Of a stretch of 61,139 bases of DNA, positions 8,201 to 16,833 are shown in pieces. A program made the position numbers and the translations under genes. The stretch is taken from contig JBDKRG010000001.1 of the NCBI GenBank assembly GCA_039683515.1, forward strand, positions 1 to 61,139, read 5' to 3'. Within the stretch, counting starts at the first letter, position 1, and each line of letters begins with the position of its first letter. The DNA comes from JAJFUE01 sp039683515 (lineage in GTDB: Bacteria > Sumerlaeota > Sumerlaeia > MVZB01). The notes beneath the pieces were generated by a model that saw only the letters and a program-made list of their open reading frames with translations, was not told where the DNA came from and did not search any database.

Positions 8201-11175
8201 AAGCGATCCTCGCGCTCGACCTGGAAGCCCTGGCCGCGCGGCTGGAGCGGGCCGGCGCGGCGTGGGGCCCGATCGGGTGGTTCAAGCGCCTGCCCGTCGG
8301 GGGCGCGCTCAAGAAAGCCGCCCGAGCCGGCCACAAGCCCGCGGCCGGCCAACTGGCCGACGACCTCAAGGACGCCATCGCGCTGCGCGCCGAGGAAGAC
8401 GCCCTGAACAAGGCGGGCGACCGCGCGCGCGGGCTCCTCGGCCGGTTCTGGCAGGACGGCCGGCCCGACTGGGACGCCCTGGAGAAACTCACGGCCTGGG
8501 CCGGGACATTCCGAAAGCTGACGGCCGCGGCCGGCGGCGGCAATCTCGACAAGGCCGCGCAGTACCGGCAACACCTCGCCCGCCTCCTCACCGAGGGGCG
8601 CGAGCAGCTTGCTCCGGCCGGCGCCATCGGCCGCGCGCTGACCGACTACCTGCGGGCATGGGTGCATTTCCAGGACGCGCGGCACGGGCTGGAACAGCTC
8701 CTGGCCCTTGACGCCGAAGCGGCATGGGGCGCCGCCTCCGAGCCGAACGCCGCCGCCCGCATCGCCCGGCGGCTCGAAAGCTGGCTCGCCGACCTGCCCG
8801 AACTGCAGGGGTGGTGCAACTGGCGCGCGACCCGCCACGGCGCGATCGACCGGAACCTGCTCAACCTCGTCGAGGCCTACGAAGGGCGCCCGCTCGAGTC
8901 GAAGCGGCTGCGGGCCGCGTTCGACCGCGCGTTCTACCAGTGGTGGGTCGAGTCGCACTTCGCGGCCGACCCGGTCCTGAAGGCGTTCTACAGCCCCGAG
9001 CACGAGCGCAAGATCCAGGCGTTCCGCAAGATGGACGAGGAATTCCTCCGGCTCACGATCGAGCTCGTCCAGGCGCGGCTCGCCGCCAAGGTTCCGGTCA
9101 ACGCCGACCTCGCCAACGAAAACTCCGAGATGGGCATCCTGCAGCGGCAGCTCCAGCGCCAGCGCAACCACATGGCGATCCGCAAGCTGTTCCAGAAAAT
9201 CCCGCACCTGTTGCCGCTGCTGAAGCCGTGCCTGCTCATGAGCCCGATCTCGGTCGCGCAATACCTCGACCCGTCCCACCCGCCGTTCGACCTCATCGTC
9301 TTCGACGAGGCCTCCCAGATCCCGGTCTGGGACGCCGTCGGCGCGATCGCGCGCGGCCGCGACGCGGTCATCGTGGGCGACCCCAAGCAGCTCCCGCCGA
9401 CCAACTTCTTCAACCGCGCCGACGCGGAAACGCCCGATGACGACGACGCCGTCGAGGACCTCGAAAGCATCCTGGACGACTGCATCGGCGCGCGCATCCC
9501 GCGCCTCAGGCTGTCGTGGCACTACCGCAGCCGCCACGAAAGCCTCATCGCGTTCAGCAACTACAACTATTACGAAAACCGCCTGCTCACCTTCCCCTCG
9601 CCGGCCAACGGCGTCACGGGCGTTCAGTGGCGGCCGGTTCCCCACGGCATCTACGACGCGGGGCGCAGCCGCACCAACCGCGCCGAGGCCGACGCGGTCG
9701 TCTCCGAAATCATCCGCCGGCTCGCCGACCCGGAGCTGTCGCGCTGGAGCATCGGCGTCGTCACGTTCAGCTCCAGCCAGCAGGAGCTCATCGAGGACCT
9801 GCTCGACAAGGCCCAGCAGGATCGTCCCGAGATCGAGTCGTTCTTCAACTCGGACGCGCCCGAGCACGTCTTCGTGAAGAACCTCGAATCGGTCCAGGGC
9901 GACGAGCGCGACGTGATCCTGTTCTCGATCTGTTACGGTCCCGACGCGCAGGGCCGCGTCTCGATGAACTTCGGCCCGCTCAACAAGGACGGCGGCGAGC
10001 GCCGGCTCAACGTCGCGATCACCCGCGCGCGCCGCGAGGTGGTCGTGTTCTCCACGCTGCGCGCCGACCAGATCGACCTGTCGCGCACGCGCTCCCGGGG
10101 CGCCGCCGACCTCAAGCTGTTCCTGAAGTACGCGGAGCAGGGGCCGTCGGCCATCGCCGAGGCGACCAGCCCGAGCCACGGCGGCTCGTTCGACTCGCCG
10201 TTCGAGCGGCAGGTGCACGACGCGCTCACGGCACGCGGCCACGCGGTCCACGCCCAGGTCGGCTGCTCCGGCTACCGCATCGACCTGGCCGTGGTCGATC
10301 CCGCCGCGCCCGGCCGCTACCTGATCGGCATCGAATGCGACGGCGCCAATTATCATCGCGCCCGCACGGCGCGCGACCGCGACCGCCTGCGCGAGATCGT
10401 GCTGCGCGACCTCGGCTGGCAACTGCATCGCGTCTGGTCGACCGACTGGTGGAACGATCCGAACAAGACCCTCGAGAAAATCGAGGCCGCCATCGAGAAG
10501 GCGAAGCTTGCCCCGGTCCCTCGCGATCCGCCGCCGCCCCCCCGCACCGGCGCCGCGCCCCAGCCCGCCGCGGATCCAGCCCGCCCGGAACCGTCGCCCC
10601 CGCCCGAGGCCGGCCTGGCCGTCTACGAAGTGTTCAAGGCGGACGAAAAGCTCGGCGACAACTCCGATTTCCACTCGCGGGCCAACGACGACGAGATTCG
10701 GGAGCGGCTCGGGGAAATCGTCGAGAAGGAAGGCCCGATCAGCCTCGGCCTGGCCGCGCGCCGCCTCGGCGAGTCCTACGGCATCGGCCGCGTCACGGAG
10801 CGCACGATGGCCCGCACCGAACAGGTCGCGCGCCGCGCCCATGTTCAAGTCGAAAGCCGCGACGGGAGCCTGTTCCTGTGGCCGCCGGGCGGCAGGCCGG
10901 AGGATTACGCCGATTTCCGCGTGCCGGGCGAAAGCGCCGATTCGCGGCGCGACGCGGCCGACCTGCCTCCCGAGGAGATCGCCAACGCCGCCCATTACAT
11001 CCTGAAGCGGCAGATCAGCCTGCCCGCCGACGACCTGGTCAAGGAGACCGCCCGCCTGTTCGGCTACCTGCGCGCGGGCGCCCAGGTCGACCAGGCGATC
11101 CGCCGGGGCATCCAGCTGCTGGTCGCGCGGAACCGCGCGCACGACCGCGAGGGGATGGTCATTCTGGCGCGGTGA
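5236..11175 (+). CDS. DUF4011 / SF1 helicase / Vsr-like nuclease / DUF3320 protein
   Basis: A very large 1,979-residue protein with GGAG seven bases before the ATG. Domains in order: a beta-rich N-terminal segment (30-150); a transglutaminase-like domain with C240 (GTCLDLA) and H266 (QGHAF); a DUF4011 region (400-690); a superfamily 1 helicase core with Walker A GPPGTGKS (711-718), Walker B VFDEAS (1355-1360), VGDPKQLPPT (1380-1389) and late motifs VQGDERDVILFS and LNVAITRARRE. A Vsr/MTES_1575-type endonuclease domain follows (1655-1745; D1683 in YRIDLAV, E1700 in IGIECDG). DUF3320 lies at about 1810-1865, then a C-terminal helical tail. The architecture matches single-gene anti-phage candidates (the hhe type, from memory of the Gao et al. 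survey). Walker and nuclease residues look intact. A DNA-processing defence nuclease is likely; biochemistry is unknown. Confidence 0.88.
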   Translation: MEDTAANQEACSEATPATGADTPCRLTLELEADPTINLAMQQNDVPVIKALRVKNDGGEAVGGVDIRIWSEPAFTAPWSGRIDTIAAGSTYNLANVGLDLSAQFLLDLTERLAGTLRVEAATGAGAPATLGRRIDILAPDEWSGLRSLPEILAAFVLPNHPAIEPILAGAASVLEGWTGDAALSGYQLKSPDRVLKTIGAIFSALHRLGLTYVSPPASFEQQGQKIRLPHRILESRMGTCLDLAVLMAACLEQAGLHPLLILTQGHAFVGAWLVEECFPACAEFDIAALRKRVDLGEVCVAEATLLANPEGTFERARAEARSRLECDETFQCAIDVHRARASQIRPLPLKAEGQTVRIAIGERRPRGDQAEAAPEYAGSTDRIRVDECGPNADDTPATRLDRWKRKLLDLTLHNRLINFKDSKKSLPILCPDTAALEDALADGREFTIGPRPAEMENSPRDAQAHMQRTGNDLLKALLAEEFQARRLHADLTPADLANRLVEIFRASRGAIEESGFNPLYLAIGFLQWHESAASDQPRLAPIILIPLELARRLVREGFRIRQGDDDPMINITLLEMLERDFGIRIEGLDPLPQDEHGIDVAHILTVIRRAVLHVPRWDVLDHAQIGLFTFTKHLMWRDLQARSGDLLQNRLVDHLVNRPNDPFPGDGDFPDKDRLDETHRLAATYSPLSADSSQMAAVYAAAEGKTFVLEGPPGTGKSQTITNLIAQALTAGKSVLFVSEKMAALDVVFSRLKRIGLERFCLALHSNKSHKKDVIDQLGQSLELVHLREPEEWDSEAARLEEMRRDLNRYPEAMHRKRGTGQSVYEGLSRLIGLRGAPEIQLAWNSPDDIDREKLRELREWVDKVSNAGAACGHPSGHAWAASRREEWSHALSREVQAAIDELKGKLPALETAAAAAGPHLDVRGVAISLDGFGLLGEMASLLMSSPGPTAALLTGADWDETEHALGEWIRRGRLRDSLREKLYGRYTEAILALDLEALAARLERAGAAWGPIGWFKRLPVGGALKKAARAGHKPAAGQLADDLKDAIALRAEEDALNKAGDRARGLLGRFWQDGRPDWDALEKLTAWAGTFRKLTAAAGGGNLDKAAQYRQHLARLLTEGREQLAPAGAIGRALTDYLRAWVHFQDARHGLEQLLALDAEAAWGAASEPNAAARIARRLESWLADLPELQGWCNWRATRHGAIDRNLLNLVEAYEGRPLESKRLRAAFDRAFYQWWVESHFAADPVLKAFYSPEHERKIQAFRKMDEEFLRLTIELVQARLAAKVPVNADLANENSEMGILQRQLQRQRNHMAIRKLFQKIPHLLPLLKPCLLMSPISVAQYLDPSHPPFDLIVFDEASQIPVWDAVGAIARGRDAVIVGDPKQLPPTNFFNRADAETPDDDDAVEDLESILDDCIGARIPRLRLSWHYRSRHESLIAFSNYNYYENRLLTFPSPANGVTGVQWRPVPHGIYDAGRSRTNRAEADAVVSEIIRRLADPELSRWSIGVVTFSSSQQELIEDLLDKAQQDRPEIESFFNSDAPEHVFVKNLESVQGDERDVILFSICYGPDAQGRVSMNFGPLNKDGGERRLNVAITRARREVVVFSTLRADQIDLSRTRSRGAADLKLFLKYAEQGPSAIAEATSPSHGGSFDSPFERQVHDALTARGHAVHAQVGCSGYRIDLAVVDPAAPGRYLIGIECDGANYHRARTARDRDRLREIVLRDLGWQLHRVWSTDWWNDPNKTLEKIEAAIEKAKLAPVPRDPPPPPRTGAAPQPAADPARPEPSPPPEAGLAVYEVFKADEKLGDNSDFHSRANDDEIRERLGEIVEKEGPISLGLAARRLGESYGIGRVTERTMARTEQVARRAHVQVESRDGSLFLWPPGGRPEDYADFRVPGESADSRRDAADLPPEEIANAAHYILKRQISLPADDLVKETARLFGYLRAGAQVDQAIRRGIQLLVARNRAHDREGMVILAR

Positions 11176-11206
11176 CGTTCAGCACGCCGAAGCCTGAGCT
11201 CCGGGG

Positions 11207-12418
11207 TCACTCGTGGCGCAGGGCCTCGATCGGGTCGAGCTGGGCGGCTTTTCTGGCCGGGAAGTAGCCGAACACGATCCCGACCGCCGACGAGAACGCG
11301 AACGCCAGGATCACGATCTTCGGCTGGAACATGAACGGCACGTTGAGCGCGATCGAGCCGAGGCCGGCCGTCGCCAGGCCGAGCGTGATCCCCACCACCC
11401 CGCCAAAGCAGGACAGCACCACCGCCTCGACGAGGAACTGCATCAGCACCTCGCTGCCGAGCGCGCCGATCGCGAGCCGGATCCCGATCTCGCGCGTGCG
11501 CTCGGTCACCGAGACCAGCATGATGTTCATGATGCCGATCCCGCCGACGAGCAGGCTCACGGCGGCCACCGCGCCCAGCAGCGCCGTCAGAACCTTCGTC
11601 GTCCCCGTGATCGTGCTCATGATCTCGCGCATGTCGCCGACGTTGAAGTCATCGTCGTCGCCGGGCTTGATGCGGCGGCGCTCGCGCATGAGCGTCTCGA
11701 TGTCCTTCTTCGCCTTGTCGATCCCGCTTTCGGTCTGGACGGAGATCATCATGCTCGACACGTCGTTGTTGCCGGCCATCCTCCGCTGCAGCGTGCGGAT
11801 CGGGACGAGGACGAAGTCGTCCTGGTCGCTGCCGAAGCTCGACTGCCCCTTGGATTCGAGGACGCCGATGACCTTGAACGAAATCGACTTCATGCGGATC
11901 GACTTGCCGACCGCGTCGAGCCCGCCGAACAGCTCTTTCTTCACGGTCGTCCCGATGATGCACACGGCGCGGCCCGCGCGCAGCTCGCCGTCGGTGAACT
12001 TGCGGCCCGCCTCGACGCGCCAGTTGCGCACGACCAGGTAGTCGTTGTCGCTGCCGGTGATCGAGGTCGACCAGTTCTCCCCATCGTAGACGGCCTGCGC
12101 GCTCGAGGAGGCCATCGGCGCCACCGCCGACAGCCCGCCGATCTCGCGCTTGATCGCCTCGACGTCCTCCACCTCGAAGTTGTCGGCCTGGCTGCTCGCG
12201 CCGCCCGGGCCGCGAAAACCCTGGCCCGGGCTCAGCTGCAGCATGTTGCTGCCGAGGCTCCCGATCTGGTCGGCGACCTGCGCGGTCGTGCCCGCGCCGA
12301 TCGTGACGAGCGTGATCACCGCAGCGACGCCGATCACGATGCCCAGGATCGTGAGCGAGGAGCGCAGGACGTTGCGCCGGATTTCGCGCTGGGCGAGGAG
12401 TATGGTTTCGTAAAGCAT
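11207..12418 (-). CDS. MacB-type ABC transporter permease (efflux system 1)
   Basis: A 403-residue FtsX/MacB-family permease with one N-terminal membrane helix (LTILGIVIGVAAVITLVTIG), a periplasmic domain of about 230 residues and three C-terminal helices beginning with the family motif GGIGIMNIMLVSVTERTREI. It ends with the conserved DPIEALRHE. It is the last gene of a five-gene minus-strand operon (tetR, OMF, adaptor, ATPase, permease) and abuts the ATPase. In MacAB-TolC systems this subunit passes conformational force to the periplasm to expel macrolides, lipids or peptides. The substrate here is unknown. Confidence 0.93.
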   Translation of the reverse strand: MLYETILLAQREIRRNVLRSSLTILGIVIGVAAVITLVTIGAGTTAQVADQIGSLGSNMLQLSPGQGFRGPGGASSQADNFEVEDVEAIKREIGGLSAVAPMASSSAQAVYDGENWSTSITGSDNDYLVVRNWRVEAGRKFTDGELRAGRAVCIIGTTVKKELFGGLDAVGKSIRMKSISFKVIGVLESKGQSSFGSDQDDFVLVPIRTLQRRMAGNNDVSSMMISVQTESGIDKAKKDIETLMRERRRIKPGDDDDFNVGDMREIMSTITGTTKVLTALLGAVAAVSLLVGGIGIMNIMLVSVTERTREIGIRLAIGALGSEVLMQFLVEAVVLSCFGGVVGITLGLATAGLGSIALNVPFMFQPKIVILAFAFSSAVGIVFGYFPARKAAQLDPIEALRHE

Positions 12419-13126
12419 TTATCGGCTCGTTTCCGCCAGGTAACGGTCATCGATGTGGCCGTCCTTGAAATGGATCTGGCGCGTGGCGTATTCGGCCATG
12501 TCGGGCTCGTGCGTGACCATCAGGACCGTGATGTTGCGCTCGCGGTTGAGCATGGTCAGCAGGTCCATGACCTCGCGGCTGCGCTCGGAATCGAGGTTGC
12601 CGGTCGGCTCGTCCGCCAGGAGCACCCTGGGGTTGGTCACGATCGCGCGCGCGATGGCGACGCGCTGCTGCTGGCCGCCGGACAGCTCGTTGGGCTTGTG
12701 GTCCTCCCAACCCTTGAGGCCGACCGCCTCGAGCGCCTCCTGCGCCAGCGCCTTGCGCCTGGCAAGCGCCACGCCGCGGTAGATCAACGGCAACTCGGCG
12801 TTCTCCAGGGCGGACGTGCGGTTGAGCAGGTTGAATCCCTGGAAGACAAAGCCAAGGTATTGCCGGCGAAGGAGCGCGCGCTGGTCGCGCGTGAGCGAGC
12901 CGACGTCGATCCCCTGGAACAGGTATTTGCCGCCGGTGGGGGTGTCCAGGCAGCCGAGGATGTTCATCGTCGTCGATTTGCCGGAGCCGCTGGGGCCCAT
13001 GATCGCGACGAACTCCCCTTGCCCGATCTCGAGGTCGATCCCCTTGAGGGCGCGCATTTCCGCCACGCCCGTCCCATAGACCTTCGTCACGCCCTGCAGC
13101 CTGATGATCGGATCATGCCTGTTCAT
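12419..13126 (-). CDS. MacB-type ABC transporter ATPase (efflux system 1)
   Basis: A 235-residue LolD/MacB-family ATPase. Walker A is GPSGSGKS (44-51), the signature is LSGGQQQRVAIARAI, and Walker B is VLLADEPTGNLDSE followed by the H-loop VTHEPD. It energises the FtsX-type permease that follows directly. Its ATG overlaps the adaptor stop by four bases (ATGA), indicating translational coupling. Confidence 0.95.
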   Translation of the reverse strand: MNRHDPIIRLQGVTKVYGTGVAEMRALKGIDLEIGQGEFVAIMGPSGSGKSTTMNILGCLDTPTGGKYLFQGIDVGSLTRDQRALLRRQYLGFVFQGFNLLNRTSALENAELPLIYRGVALARRKALAQEALEAVGLKGWEDHKPNELSGGQQQRVAIARAIVTNPRVLLADEPTGNLDSERSREVMDLLTMLNRERNITVLMVTHEPDMAEYATRQIHFKDGHIDDRYLAETSR

Positions 13127-14394
13127 TGCGCGGCCTTCACGGTGTCGGTCACCAGTTCCATGCCGGGTTGGATCCCGCCGCCGAGGACCTCGGTCATCGT
13201 GCCGTCGCTCGAGCCGGCCGTCACCGCCACCGAGACGAGCTGGTTATTCTTCAGCGTCCACACGACCGGCTGTTTCTTGTCGCCCTTCTCGGTCTTCGTC
13301 TTGGCCGGCTGGGCCGGCGGGTGCGGCAGGATCTTGTTGACGAGGCTCCCGGACTCGACCTCTTTCTTTTCCTCGGGCGGCGCAAAGCGCAGCGCGGCGT
13401 TGGGGATCAGCAGCGCGTCGTCGACTTTCTTGACGGTGATCGTCGCGGTGGCGGTCATCCCCGGCCGCAGCTGCATCTGCCGGTTGTCGACGTCGAGCAT
13501 CGTCTCGTAGGTCACGACGTCGTTGCTGGTCGTCGAGCCGAAATTGACGCGGCGGATGACGGCCGGGAACTCGCGGTCGGAGTAGGCGTCGACCGTGAAC
13601 GTCGCCTCCTGGCCGGCCTTGACCGTCCCGATGTCGGCCTCGTCGACGCCGACCTTGAGCTGCATCTTGGCGAGGTCCTCGGCCAGAGTGAACATGACCG
13701 GGGTCTCGAACTGCGCCGCGACGGTCTGGCCCGGATCGATCGAGCGCGAGAGAACCACCCCGTTGATCGGCGAGACGATCGTCATCTTGGAAAGATCCGT
13801 GTCATATGCGGCCAGCGCCGCCTCGTTTTGCTTGACCGCGGCTTCGGCCTGCGCCTCGCTGGCAACGGCGCGGTCGAGGTCCGCCTGGGCGGTGTCCAGG
13901 TCGTGCTGCGAGACGGCCTTGCTCGTGCTGATCCTGCGCAGTTCGGTGAGGCGCTTGAGCTCGTTGCGCTTCTCGGTCACGGTGGCCCGCGCCGACAGCA
14001 CCTGCGCCCTGGCCGACGCGAGCGTGGCGCGGGCCTGCTGGATGTTGGCGTTGATCTTCGTGGTGTCGAGCTGGGCCAGGACCTGGCCGACCTTGACCGC
14101 GTCGTTGTAATCGACGTTGACGACCTTGACGATGCCCGACTGCTCGCTGCCGACGTCGACCTCGTTGGTCGGCTCGAGGTTGCCGGTCGCCTCGACGGTC
14201 ACGACCAGGTTGCCGCGCCGGGCCTGCTCGGTCTTGTATTGCACGGCGGAGGCCTCGCCGTTGCCGCGGCCGGCCACGACGAACCCGGTGCCGGCGACCA
14301 GCAGCCCGATCGTCAGCCACAGGAACCAGCGGCGCCGATGCGAGCCGGCGTGCGCGGCCAGCGCGTCGTTCGGATCAAGGTTTTCGATGCTCAT
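13123..14394 (-). CDS. MacA/HlyD-type periplasmic adaptor (efflux system 1)
   Basis: A 423-residue membrane-fusion protein with a cytoplasmic N-terminus, one membrane helix (FLWLTIGLLVAGTGFVVAG) and a biotinyl-lipoyl half motif. A long coiled-coil hairpin follows (residues 100-190, rich in A, Q, R and E), then the second lipoyl half (MTIVSPINGVVLSR) and beta-barrel domains ending IPNAALRF. A lysine-rich insert precedes the last strand block. It bridges the permease to the outer-membrane channel encoded just upstream; the two genes overlap by four bases. Start chosen at ATG 14394 because the open frame upstream is the shadow of the OMF gene. Confidence 0.93.
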   Translation of the reverse strand: MSIENLDPNDALAAHAGSHRRRWFLWLTIGLLVAGTGFVVAGRGNGEASAVQYKTEQARRGNLVVTVEATGNLEPTNEVDVGSEQSGIVKVVNVDYNDAVKVGQVLAQLDTTKINANIQQARATLASARAQVLSARATVTEKRNELKRLTELRRISTSKAVSQHDLDTAQADLDRAVASEAQAEAAVKQNEAALAAYDTDLSKMTIVSPINGVVLSRSIDPGQTVAAQFETPVMFTLAEDLAKMQLKVGVDEADIGTVKAGQEATFTVDAYSDREFPAVIRRVNFGSTTSNDVVTYETMLDVDNRQMQLRPGMTATATITVKKVDDALLIPNAALRFAPPEEKKEVESGSLVNKILPHPPAQPAKTKTEKGDKKQPVVWTLKNNQLVSVAVTAGSSDGTMTEVLGGGIQPGMELVTDTVKAAQ

Positions 14395-15863
14395 TTCTGC
14401 GCGGTCCTTTCGTTCGCATCGGCCGGCGTCCATCCGCCGCCGATGGCCTTGAAGAGTGAAATCGTGTCGGTGGCGATCTGGCCGTCGCTTTGCGCGAGCG
14501 TGTCCTCGTAGACCAGCAGCGACTGCTCGGCGCTGATCACGTCCGTGAAATCGACCTGCCCGACGCTGTACTGCGCCTTGGCGAGCTCGAGCGCGCTGCG
14601 CGCGGCGGCGACGGCATTGGCGAGCCGGCCGCGGCGCTCGCGCTTCTGGCCGATCGAGTAGAGCTTGTTCTCGACCTCCTCGAGCGCGTCGAGGACGGCC
14701 GAGCGGTAGCCGAGCAGGTACTGCTCCTCGATCTCGTTCTGAACCTTGACCTGCTGGCGCAGCGCGCCGGCGTCGAAGATGTTCCACGAGACGCTCGGGC
14801 CGAAACTGTAGGCGCTCGTCGCCAGCTCCCTGAAACCGGCCGAGCCGTCGCCCTGCCGGCTCGCCGCGCCCGTCAGGTAGAACTTCGGGTAGAGGTCCGC
14901 GACCGCCACGCCGACGCGCGCCGTCTGCGCGGCCAGCTGCATCTCGGCCCGGCGGATGTCGGGCCGGCGGCGCAAGGCCTCGGACGGAACACCGACCGCG
15001 AGCCGGTCCGGCGCGACCGGGATGGGCTGATGCGCCGCGAGCCGGTCGTGCAGCGCGCCGGGGTTTTCGCCGAGCAGGATCGCGAGGCGGTTGAGCGACT
15101 CCTCGAGCCCGGTCCGGAGGGTCGGGATCTGCGCGGCCGTGTTCTCGTAGGTGTAGCGGGCCTGCTGGACCGGAAGCTCGTTGATCAGCTCGGCCTTGAA
15201 GCGAGACTCGACGAGTTCGAGCGTCTCCTTCTGCATCTTGAGGTTCGCCTCGGCCAGGTCGAGCCGCGTCTGGTAGGCCCGGACGTTCACGTATTCGCCG
15301 GCGACCTCGGCGACGAGCGAAACCAGCACGTCGTGGAAATCGGCTTGCTGGGCCTCGAGGTCGCGGCCGGAGGCCTCGACCTGGCGCCGCGTGCCGCCGA
15401 AGACGTCGATCTCCCAGCTGGCGTCGAAGCCGGCCCGGTAGATGCTGCTTTCGTTCCGGACGACCTGCGTCTGGCCGGCGACCTTGCTTTCGGTCCGCGT
15501 GTGGCCGTGCGTGATCGAGCCGGAAGCGTCGGCCGTCGGGAATAAGTCCGCTCGCGAGATCGCAAGCTGGGCGCGCGCCTCGCGGACACGCGAGGCGGCG
15601 GTCTTGAGGTCGAGGTTGCCGGCGACCGCCTCGCCGATGAGGGTCGCCAGCGCCGGGTCGCCAAAGCCGCGCCACCATGCGGCGAGCGTCCCGGCGTCGG
15701 CCGCCCCGGAGGTCAGGCCGTCGGGCAGCTTCGCGTGCCACGCGGCCGGCGCCTTGCTTTCGGGCGCGGCGTAATCCGGCCCGACCGTCATGCAGCCGCC
15801 GAGAAGGAGCGCGGCGAGCACGATCGGGATAGCTTTCAATTGTTTCTGACGACGGGACATCAT
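14391..15863 (-). CDS. NodT-family outer-membrane efflux lipoprotein (system 1)
   Basis: A 490-residue TolC-fold channel. A signal peptide ends in lipobox LLGGC, followed by the family start MTVGPDYAAPES. The repeated helical halves carry WWRGFGDPAL, RPDIRRAEMQLAAQTARVGVA, DLYPKFYLTGA and YSFGPSVSWNIFDAGALRQQV. Two adjacent ATGs (15863, 15860) lie behind AGAGG; the longer open frame to 15926 lacks a binding site. It is the exit duct of the tripartite pump encoded by this operon. Confidence 0.94.
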   Translation of the reverse strand: MMSRRQKQLKAIPIVLAALLLGGCMTVGPDYAAPESKAPAAWHAKLPDGLTSGAADAGTLAAWWRGFGDPALATLIGEAVAGNLDLKTAASRVREARAQLAISRADLFPTADASGSITHGHTRTESKVAGQTQVVRNESSIYRAGFDASWEIDVFGGTRRQVEASGRDLEAQQADFHDVLVSLVAEVAGEYVNVRAYQTRLDLAEANLKMQKETLELVESRFKAELINELPVQQARYTYENTAAQIPTLRTGLEESLNRLAILLGENPGALHDRLAAHQPIPVAPDRLAVGVPSEALRRRPDIRRAEMQLAAQTARVGVAVADLYPKFYLTGAASRQGDGSAGFRELATSAYSFGPSVSWNIFDAGALRQQVKVQNEIEEQYLLGYRSAVLDALEEVENKLYSIGQKRERRGRLANAVAAARSALELAKAQYSVGQVDFTDVISAEQSLLVYEDTLAQSDGQIATDTISLFKAIGGGWTPADANERTAQK

Positions 15864-15922
15864 GGTCAAACCTCTACCCACCCCATGCCGCGCATGGGCG
15901 AAAAAGATGATTCTGATTGAAC

Positions 15923-16612
15923 TCACCGGCGTCGCGCGGCCGGCTGTTTCCCGGCCCGGGCGCGGGATTCAATTTGCCGGCGCGCCTCCGCGATGCCGGC
16001 GAGGCTGAAGCGGATGACGTGATCGGCGACCAGCACGAGATTCAGCTTCGGCGAGAGGGGCAACGGCGGCGGAAGATATTCGTGCGCGCCAGGGCGCATG
16101 CTGAACACCATCGGGTTCAGGCACTGCGCCCGGATGCTCATGGAACAAAGCTGAACGTCCTCGGCCGTGGCGCGCGGGCCCAGCAGTTCGCGGACGATCG
16201 CATCGAGTTCGGCGTCGAGAGGCTCCATGTGCTCGTGGATCACGTCGAACAGGATGCCGGTCGGATTGCCGATTTCCATGTGCGCGATTTCGAAATCATA
16301 GCATTCGGGGTCGAGCACGCGGCCCATGATCGACATGATCCGGCCGCGGAACCGCTCCTCGACGGGCGCGTCGGGGGCGACGCCGCCGTCGGGCGGGTGT
16401 TTTTCGAGCGAGCGCCGGAACGCCTCGCGCCACGCCTCGATGTAGAGGTTTTCCTTGTCGCCGAAATGGTAGTTCACCGAGGCCAGGTTGGTCCCGGCCA
16501 GGACGCAGATTTCGGCGATGGTCGTGGCGCGGAAGCCCTTGCGGCTGAACGCGACCGTGGCCGCCTCGAGGATCTGCCTGCACGTTCCGGTCATTTCCCT
16601 GGATCTGCCCAT
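15923..16612 (-). CDS. TetR-family repressor of efflux operon 1
   Basis: About 229 residues from ATG 16612, preceded by GGAGG at good spacing; an earlier ATG at 16630 has none. The N-terminal helix-turn-helix (RATTIAEICVLAGTNLASVN followed by YHFGDKENLY) is typical of TetR proteins. The C-terminal domain resembles the CerR/DUF1956 type that senses hydrophobic ligands. It is the first gene of the operon, about 60 bp before the OMF start, so it most likely represses its own pump through the dyad at 16654-16674. Confidence 0.92.
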   Translation of the reverse strand: MGRSREMTGTCRQILEAATVAFSRKGFRATTIAEICVLAGTNLASVNYHFGDKENLYIEAWREAFRRSLEKHPPDGGVAPDAPVEERFRGRIMSIMGRVLDPECYDFEIAHMEIGNPTGILFDVIHEHMEPLDAELDAIVRELLGPRATAEDVQLCSMSIRAQCLNPMVFSMRPGAHEYLPPPLPLSPKLNLVLVADHVIRFSLAGIAEARRQIESRARAGKQPAARRR

Positions 16613-16653
16613 CGCCCCCCTCCGGCTCATCTGAACGCAAATATAAAACAGCT

Positions 16654-16674
16654 ATTTGAAATAATCATTTAAAT
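16654..16674 (-). promoter_or_regulatory. Inverted repeat, candidate TetR operator
   Basis: ATTTGAA, 7-bp spacer, TTTAAAT; six of seven positions are symmetric. It lies about 42 bp upstream of the tetR start, in an AT-rich island of the divergent intergenic region. The assignment rests on position and symmetry only. Confidence 0.5.
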
Positions 16675-16764
16675 TGCAGATTAAAAGAAATTCATCATCG
16701 GGCGCCCGGACAGGGCGCCGGTGGGTGGAGAGCATCCATGGAGATCCCGGCGTCGTCCAACCGA

Positions 16765-16791
16765 TTGACAACCTACCTGATTTGTTATATT
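16765..16791 (+). promoter_or_regulatory. Candidate promoter of the Kelch protein gene
   Basis: TTGACA (16765-16770) and TATATT (16786-16791) are separated by 15 bp, a little short. They sit 43 bp upstream of the likely ATG 16834. Confidence 0.4.
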
Positions 16792-16833
16792 GAGGAGCCA
16801 ACCGTCATTCCGCATCCAACCCGAGGACATTCC

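Noticed and set aside
5206..11142. A 1,978-residue open frame antisense to the helicase gene
   Set aside because: It is an antisense shadow caused by high GC and codon bias of the real gene. It is rich in Arg, Ala, Gly and Val and lacks domains; the plus-strand protein has intact motifs.
13123..15741. Apparent adaptor protein fused to a 450-residue N-terminus
   Set aside because: The upstream part is the out-of-frame shadow of the outer-membrane channel gene. The real start at 14394 has the ATGA overlap.
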